In this document: in pieces, positions 8,454-12,175 of the stretch | How positions within the stretch are numbered: position 1 is the stretch's first letter | Layout: every line of letters begins with the position of its first letter | Assembly: GCA_046758065.1 (NCBI GenBank) | Contig: JBHHZM010000093.1 | Coordinates: forward strand, 1-12,175 | Reading direction: 5' to 3' | Length of the DNA: 12,175 nt | From: JBHHZM01 sp046758065 | GTDB taxonomy: Bacteria; Pseudomonadota; Alphaproteobacteria; JAAXGF01 | Notes under the pieces: generated by a model | Seen by the model: only the letters and a program-made list of their open reading frames with translations | The model's database searches: none | What the model was told of the DNA's origin: nothing | Made by a program: the position numbers and the translations under genes

Positions 8454-9895
8454 GGCGCACCTCCGAGCGCAGCGGCGACGCCGGCGAGAAGCCGATGGAA
8501 CCCGGTCGGCAGGTACACCCCGAGAACCAGCACCGGCACTGCGGCGAGGATCAGCGCGGCCGAACAGGTCGCCGGCGAGGTTGCCGCCGGCCGGGCATTC
8601 CCGGACAGGCCGAAGATCATGCGATTGACGTGCTGCATCATGGCGCAGAAGGCCACGACGATGAAGACGGCGAGCAAGCCGACGACCAGATACTGGGTCG
8701 CGCCAAGCCCGGCCTTGAGGATCGTGAACTCGCTCATGAACACGGCGAACGGCGGCGCGCCGGCGATGGCGAGACTGCCGAGTATGAGCGCGCCGGCGGC
8801 GGCCGGCGAAACCCGGATGAGCCCGCGAACGCCCGCGATCTCCTGGGTGCCCGTGGCCAGCGCCACCGCGCCGGCGGCGTAGAAACAGAACGACTTGGCG
8901 AGCGCGTGTGCGGCCATCTGGTAAGCGGCGCCGAAGTGCGCCTGGCTGCCGAGGCCGACGGCGACCATGATGATGCCCATGTGCTCGACGGTGGAAAAGG
9001 CGAACATTCGCTTGTAATCCCGGACATAAACCAGCAGCAGCGCGCCGGCGCCCGTCGAGATCAATCCGAAGACGACGAACCAGGTGTGCGCGTCGGTTTG
9101 CCCGGTGGCGTTCAGGACCGGGAACAGGCGCAGCACGACGTAGAGCGCGGTCGTCGTTTCGACCCCCGAAAGCAACGCGCAGATCGGGGCCGGCGCCTGA
9201 CTGTGGGCGTCCGGCAGCCAAGTGTGCATGGGGGCCAGCCCGGCCTTGGTCCCGAAGCCGATGAGGACGAGCAGGAAACCCGTCCACAGGATCGCCCTTG
9301 GCGCGTGCGGTGCCGCCGTCAACAGCTCCGCCCAGGTGAACGGTCCGCCGCCGGCAAGCCGCAGACCCCAGTAGAGAAAGACGATTCCGAGCAGTGCGAT
9401 CACGGCGCCGAGCGTCGTCAGAACGACGTACTTCCAGGCCGCCTCCAGCGCCTCGGGCGTGTCCTCGTAAGCGACCAGGAACGCCGAGAGCAGCGTGGTC
9501 AGCGCGACCGAGATCCATACCAGCGCGATGTTGGCGACCAGCGGCACCGCCAACATCGAAAGCAGAAACAGGTTGTAGAGCGGATAGTAGTTGCCGCGCC
9601 GGTCGCCGTTCGAGACCTGTCGGCCGCGAATATAACCCACCGAGAACAGCGCCGCCGTCAGTCCCACGAAGGCCACGAGGACGAGAACCAGCGCGGCCAG
9701 CGGATCGCAGGTGAGCCATCCCTCGAGCGCCGTTACGGTGCCTTCGCTCACCACGCGCCCGGCGACGAGGACGGCAAGGACGGCGACCCCGGCGCCGGCA
9801 ATCAGGGTGACGATCGCAGCCCGCCTTTGGGCGAGAAAGAAGGAGAGGACCGCCGCGGCCGCCGGAACCAGAAGAATGCCGATCAGTTCCACCAC
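8450..9895 (-). CDS. hyfF: HyfF-like antiporter-type membrane subunit
   Basis: This 481-residue polytopic protein belongs to the NuoL/M/N superfamily, HyfF branch (enteric HyfF is about 526). Visible family blocks are GFGTKAGLAPMHTWLPDAHSQAP (split here as Lys217 in GFGTKAGL, then WLPDAHS), ALLSGVETT, RMFAFSTVEHMGI, the TM8-region lysine in AHALAKSFCFY (Lys333) and APPFAVFMSEF. The TM5 glutamate normally found as W-x-x-x-E-x-TTL is absent: the segment reads WISVALTTLLSAFLV, with Ala131 encoded by GCG. It starts at GTG 9895 (a second GTG follows directly), three bases after the hyfE-like stop, with GAGAGG six bases upstream; it ends overlapping the hyfG-like start. The likely role is the second ion-translocating module, which connects the HyfC/HyfE core to HyfB. 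Loss of TM5 Glu may alter pumping. Confidence 0.87.
   Translation of the reverse strand: MVELIGILLVPAAAAVLSFFLAQRRAAIVTLIAGAGVAVLAVLVAGRVVSEGTVTALEGWLTCDPLAALVLVLVAFVGLTAALFSVGYIRGRQVSNGDRRGNYYPLYNLFLLSMLAVPLVANIALVWISVALTTLLSAFLVAYEDTPEALEAAWKYVVLTTLGAVIALLGIVFLYWGLRLAGGGPFTWAELLTAAPHAPRAILWTGFLLVLIGFGTKAGLAPMHTWLPDAHSQAPAPICALLSGVETTTALYVVLRLFPVLNATGQTDAHTWFVVFGLISTGAGALLLVYVRDYKRMFAFSTVEHMGIIMVAVGLGSQAHFGAAYQMAAHALAKSFCFYAAGAVALATGTQEIAGVRGLIRVSPAAAGALILGSLAIAGAPPFAVFMSEFTILKAGLGATQYLVVGLLAVFIVVAFCAMMQHVNRMIFGLSGNARPAATSPATCSAALILAAVPVLVLGVYLPTGFHRLLAGVAAALGGAP
8459..8464 (-). promoter_or_regulatory. Ribosome binding site that decides the hyfG-like start
   Basis: Read on the minus strand, GGAGGT ends just upstream of GTG at 8453, with six bases between GGAGG and the start. 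It lies inside the last codons of the hyfF-like gene. The next in-frame ATG (8441) would be 18 bases away, too far. The site and the GTGA overlap together support a GTG start and translational coupling. Confidence 0.7.
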
Positions 9896-9898
9896 CCG

Positions 9899-10576
9899 TT
9901 ACCTCTCGCGTAAGGCCGTCAGGAGGCCCACCGAGGTTGCTCCGGTCCGCTCGTGGATGCGGCGCGTCAGCAGGCCGATGACCAGGGTCGTGACGGGGAC
10001 GTCGAACGCCACGGTGAGCTCGGCGATGTACGGCAAGTCGGGCGCGATCGCGACGGCCGCGAGGAACGCGCCGTTTTCCATCGCCAGGAGCCCGAGGAGC
10101 TGGGACAGGGCCTCGCGGCGGACGGCGACGGTATAGGCGCCGAGAAACAGGCCCGCGAGTCCGAGCGGGACGTTGATGTCCGAGAAGGGGCTAGCTGCAA
10201 AGGCGGTCAGGGGATACGTGATCGCGTAGGCGAGCAGCGTCAGGGCGGCGGCGATCAGGAGCGAACTCGGGATGTTGAGCACTTGTGAGATTTCGCGCCG
10301 GCTGTAGAGCTCGCGCCGAACGGTCCGGCGAATCAGCCACGGCGTAACGATCGTCTTCGTCAGAATGGTGATCGCGGCGACGGCGGCGAGATGGAGCGAA
10401 CCGAGCGCGATGCCGAGGATGATCGCCGACGCGGCGAGCAGCAGGGCCTGGGCGATGAACCAGCGAAGACAGGCACGCATCTGGCGTGTCGCCACGATCG
10501 CAAAGGCGGCCAGCAGGAACAGGCCACCCGCCATGGCGTTGAGATGGATCAGGTATGAGGCCATCGGACCGCTCAT
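9899..10576 (-). CDS. hyfE: HyfE-like membrane subunit
   Basis: This 225-residue hydrophobic protein matches HyfE (about 216 residues), a small membrane subunit whose C-terminal half resembles NuoK. Family features are TKTIVTPWLIRR at about 73-84, the stretch RREALSQLLGLLAMENGAFL with the conserved membrane glutamate Glu167 (like the NuoK glutamates), then AELTVAFDVPV with Glu186 and Asp192. About seven membrane segments are apparent by hydrophobicity. In this complex it would line the ion path between the HyfC-like subunit and the antiporter subunits. ATG at 10576 follows the hyfC-like stop by nine bases with only a weak ribosome site; an in-frame ATG four codons later is an alternative start. 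Identification is good given both the sequence and the operon context. Confidence 0.85.
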   Translation of the reverse strand: MSGPMASYLIHLNAMAGGLFLLAAFAIVATRQMRACLRWFIAQALLLAASAIILGIALGSLHLAAVAAITILTKTIVTPWLIRRTVRRELYSRREISQVLNIPSSLLIAAALTLLAYAITYPLTAFAASPFSDINVPLGLAGLFLGAYTVAVRREALSQLLGLLAMENGAFLAAVAIAPDLPYIAELTVAFDVPVTTLVIGLLTRRIHERTGATSVGLLTALRER

Positions 10577-10585
10577 GGCAGACTT

Positions 10586-11536
10586 TCAGATCCCGGACGC
10601 GCTGGTCGCCAGCGCCACCACCGATGTTGCGAACGCGGCGCCCAGGAACTCGGTTATGCGAAACAGCCGGAGCTTGGCGAGCGACGACTCGATGACGACG
10701 AGCACGAGGAGGAAAAGAAAGATCTTCAGCAGGACGAGCGGAATCGCGACCAATACGTCCCCGACGGCCATGGTGGGTGCCAGGCCCCACGGCGTGACGA
10801 GCACGTTCAGGAAGATGCAGGAGAGCACGAACAGCTTCATCGAACCCGCCCACTTCATGAGGGCGGCGCCGCGACCCGAGTATTCGAGCGCCTTGGACTT
10901 GCTGATCATGGCGAGTTCGAAATGCCCGGAAGGGCTGTCTACCGGGAGGCGCGCGTCCTCGGCGAGGATGAGCATGAGGAAGGCCAGCATCGCGAGGATG
11001 TGTGACGGCGCGAACAAGTTGCTGAGCGGGCTGATCCAGACGGCCTGGACGATGTAGGGGATCGTCGATCCCGCGACGAAGGAGACCGTGAAGAAGACGA
11101 TGATGAACACCGGCTCGGCGAGGAAGCCGACCATGCGCGTGCGGCTCGCGCCCATCGGGCCATAGGGGTTGCCCGTATCGACGGCGGCGAGCGCCACGAA
11201 GAAGCCGCCAAGCGCAAGAACGAAACCGCCGCCGAGCATGTCGCCCATGAAGGCGAAAAACAACGGGTAACGCGTGAGCACCGGGATCAGCAGGGTGACG
11301 AAGATCGGCGCTACGAAAGCGACGTACGGGGCCGTTCGGAAAATCCATGTGCTCTCGCGCGAGACCACCTCGTCCTTGTGCAGCAGCTTCCAGATGTCCC
11401 GGTACGGCTGGAAGACGCTGGGCCCGCGCTTGGACTGGACGATTTCCTTCAGGCGGTTGAGAACGCCTTCGGCCAGCGGCGCAAACGCCACGACCACGGC
11501 GACCTGGAGGAGGTTGTAGAGAATGCGCTCCGCCAC
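10586..11536 (-). CDS. hyfC: HyfC/NuoH-like membrane anchor subunit
   Basis: This 316-residue polytopic protein is of the NuoH/HyfC/HycD family (about 310 residues) and is the membrane anchor that docks the iron-sulfur arm and links redox chemistry to ion movement. Signatures are QSKRGPSVFQPYRDIWKLL at 34-52, DTGNPYGPMGASR at 120-132, AEPVFI at 140-145, and the cytoplasmic loop AEDARLPVDSPSGH (192-205) leading to LEYSGRG (217-223). In the loop before LEYSG, where related HyfC-type proteins as I recall them read IHEAM, this one reads ISKSK, so two lysines replace an acidic stretch. GTG at 11536 is the start, with a GGGGGTGA purine-rich site just upstream. It is the first gene of the operon; no clear sigma70 or sigma54 promoter could be read upstream. 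Confidence 0.87.
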   Translation of the reverse strand: MAERILYNLLQVAVVVAFAPLAEGVLNRLKEIVQSKRGPSVFQPYRDIWKLLHKDEVVSRESTWIFRTAPYVAFVAPIFVTLLIPVLTRYPLFFAFMGDMLGGGFVLALGGFFVALAAVDTGNPYGPMGASRTRMVGFLAEPVFIIVFFTVSFVAGSTIPYIVQAVWISPLSNLFAPSHILAMLAFLMLILAEDARLPVDSPSGHFELAMISKSKALEYSGRGAALMKWAGSMKLFVLSCIFLNVLVTPWGLAPTMAVGDVLVAIPLVLLKIFLFLLVLVVIESSLAKLRLFRITEFLGAAFATSVVALATSASGI

Positions 11537-12036
11537 GGCTCACCCCCGCTCATCGGCGGTTCGGAGGAAGCCGTCGGACCGTTCGCCGCGCCCGTCCCCT
11601 GCGCAAGGCGGGCGACGGCGTCCGGACAAACTCCCCCGCCAAAGGGAGGGATGTTCCTTGTCGCCGGAAGTCTTCCGACGAGACCGCTGGGCGGCCCTCG
11701 TTTCTGCGCCCGGCATGAACGTCACCCCTCCACGGCCTCTACCCCCGCCTCGGTCACTCGACCGGCATCGGTCGATCACAAAGCAGGAGTCATTAGCCCG
11801 GAGGGGCGGTTGCGGTGAACTCCATCACCGTGGCGTGCGAAACATAGGCGGTGTGATCCGGCAGGTCAATCGGATCGGCAAGCTCGACCGGCAACCCCCA
11901 TGAGCTTGCGTCCGGGGACGCGACCGCTGGAGAAGACCTCCAAGCCCGGACTTCCTCGGCGGACGGTTCAGTGGCCCGCCGGGGCTCTCCGAAAAGGGTT
12001 ACGCGCGCCTTGTCGATGCAGTAGTTTGGCGACCGG
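11537..12036. other. 500-base intergenic region between hyfC-like gene and tRNA-Arg
   Basis: No convincing gene is seen on either strand; open frames here are short, lack family motifs or have no usable start. The region must contain the promoter of the minus-strand operon and of the tRNA, but no element matching a -35/-10 pair or a good sigma54 -24/-12 site was found. It holds a near-perfect palindrome (11661-11681), a perfect inverted repeat TCGACCG/CGGTCGA with a 4-base spacer (11758-11775), GATCCG/CGGATC (11855-11876), GCAAGCTC/GAGCTTGC (11878-11909) and three closely spaced hairpins at 11908-11984. A minus-strand frame ending at TAA 11793-11795 stays open back into the tRNA but has no start. 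Confidence 0.6.
11661..11681. promoter_or_regulatory. Palindrome upstream of the hyf-like operon, candidate operator
   Basis: The core CGGAAGTCTTCCG (11665-11677) is a perfect odd palindrome with six-base arms. It extends to ten-base arms with one mismatch across 11661-11681. It lies about 125 bases before the GTG of the first operon gene, a position suited to a dimeric regulator. No regulator gene is in the window, so the function is only inferred. Confidence 0.3.
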
Positions 12037-12113
<77 letters not shown>

Positions 12114-12134
12114 ATTATTTCGGGGGTCCGTTCC

Positions 12135-12175
12135 GGAGACATAGGTTACAGATTATACTGGAGACATGGGTAACA
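12135..12175. repeat. Pair of 16-base direct repeats at window edge, probable insertion-sequence end
   Basis: GGAGACATAGGTTACA (12135-12150) recurs as GGAGACATGGGTAACA (12160-12175), 14 of 16 identical with a 25-base period. The sequence is visibly less GC-rich than the rest of the window. Repeats of this GGAGACAT-GGTTACA kind resemble, from memory, subterminal repeats upstream of IS481/IS3-like transposases. No transposase is in the window, so the family, orientation and element boundaries are unproven. Confidence 0.45.

Noticed and set aside
6891..9719. 942-codon version of the hyfG-like frame
   Set aside because: The part upstream of 8453 lies within hyfF in another frame and translates to Arg-rich noise. 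The GTG at 8453 with GGAGG six bases away is the sensible start.
8495..9913. 472-codon plus-strand open frame opposite the hyfF-like gene
   Set aside because: Antisense shadow of a recognised HyfF-family gene; no motif or ribosome site supports it.
11620..11650. Possible sigma54 promoter (TTTGGCGGGGGAGTTTGT on the minus strand) for the operon
   Set aside because: The -24 GG is present but the -12 GC is missing at the required spacing (TG instead), so it does not meet the consensus.
11523..11903. Short plus-strand open frames between the operon and tRNA
   Set aside because: No family motif, no good ribosome site, Arg/Ser/Pro-rich composition typical of non-coding GC-rich DNA.

Overview
The window is GC-rich chromosomal DNA, most likely from an alphaproteobacterium. 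The main clue is the secA (divergent) / argJ / mutT neighbourhood, which is typical of that class; the strong G/C preference at third codon positions and the many GTG starts fit. No 16S or other decisive taxonomic marker is present, so this placement is inference.

Left third (1-3835): the 5' part of secA runs off the left edge on the minus strand. A well-formed sigma70-type promoter lies in the 240-base divergent spacer. On the plus strand argJ (arginine biosynthesis) and a mutT-type Nudix hydrolase form a tight pair. A hairpin that begins on the mutT stop codon closes this block.

Middle (3927-11536): six minus-strand genes form one compact operon with 3-9 base gaps or 4-base overlaps. In transcription order they are hyfC-like (NuoH family), hyfE-like (NuoK-like C-terminus), hyfF-like (antiporter type), hyfG-like (NuoC+NuoD fusion), hyfI-like (NuoB family, with an N-terminal HyfH-like ferredoxin domain) and hyfB-like (antiporter type). 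By architecture this is a group 4 [NiFe]-hydrogenase / complex I relative. However, the large subunit has lost all four cysteines that would hold the NiFe centre, and it also lacks the His/Tyr quinone-site residues of complex I. It therefore belongs with the poorly understood energy-converting hydrogenase-related (Ehr) complexes: a membrane ion-pump module joined to an iron-sulfur peripheral arm whose electron acceptor is unknown. Further oddities are a ferredoxin domain that keeps the ligands for only one of its two [4Fe-4S] clusters, and an antiporter subunit whose TM5 glutamate is alanine.

Right end (11537-12175): a 500-base stretch without a convincing gene holds a near-perfect palindrome about 125 bases upstream of the operon, several hairpins and a stop-free minus-strand frame that lacks a start. 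A complete tRNA-Arg(CCG) gene follows. Just after it is a pair of 16-base direct repeats that look like the subterminal repeats of an insertion sequence cut by the window edge.
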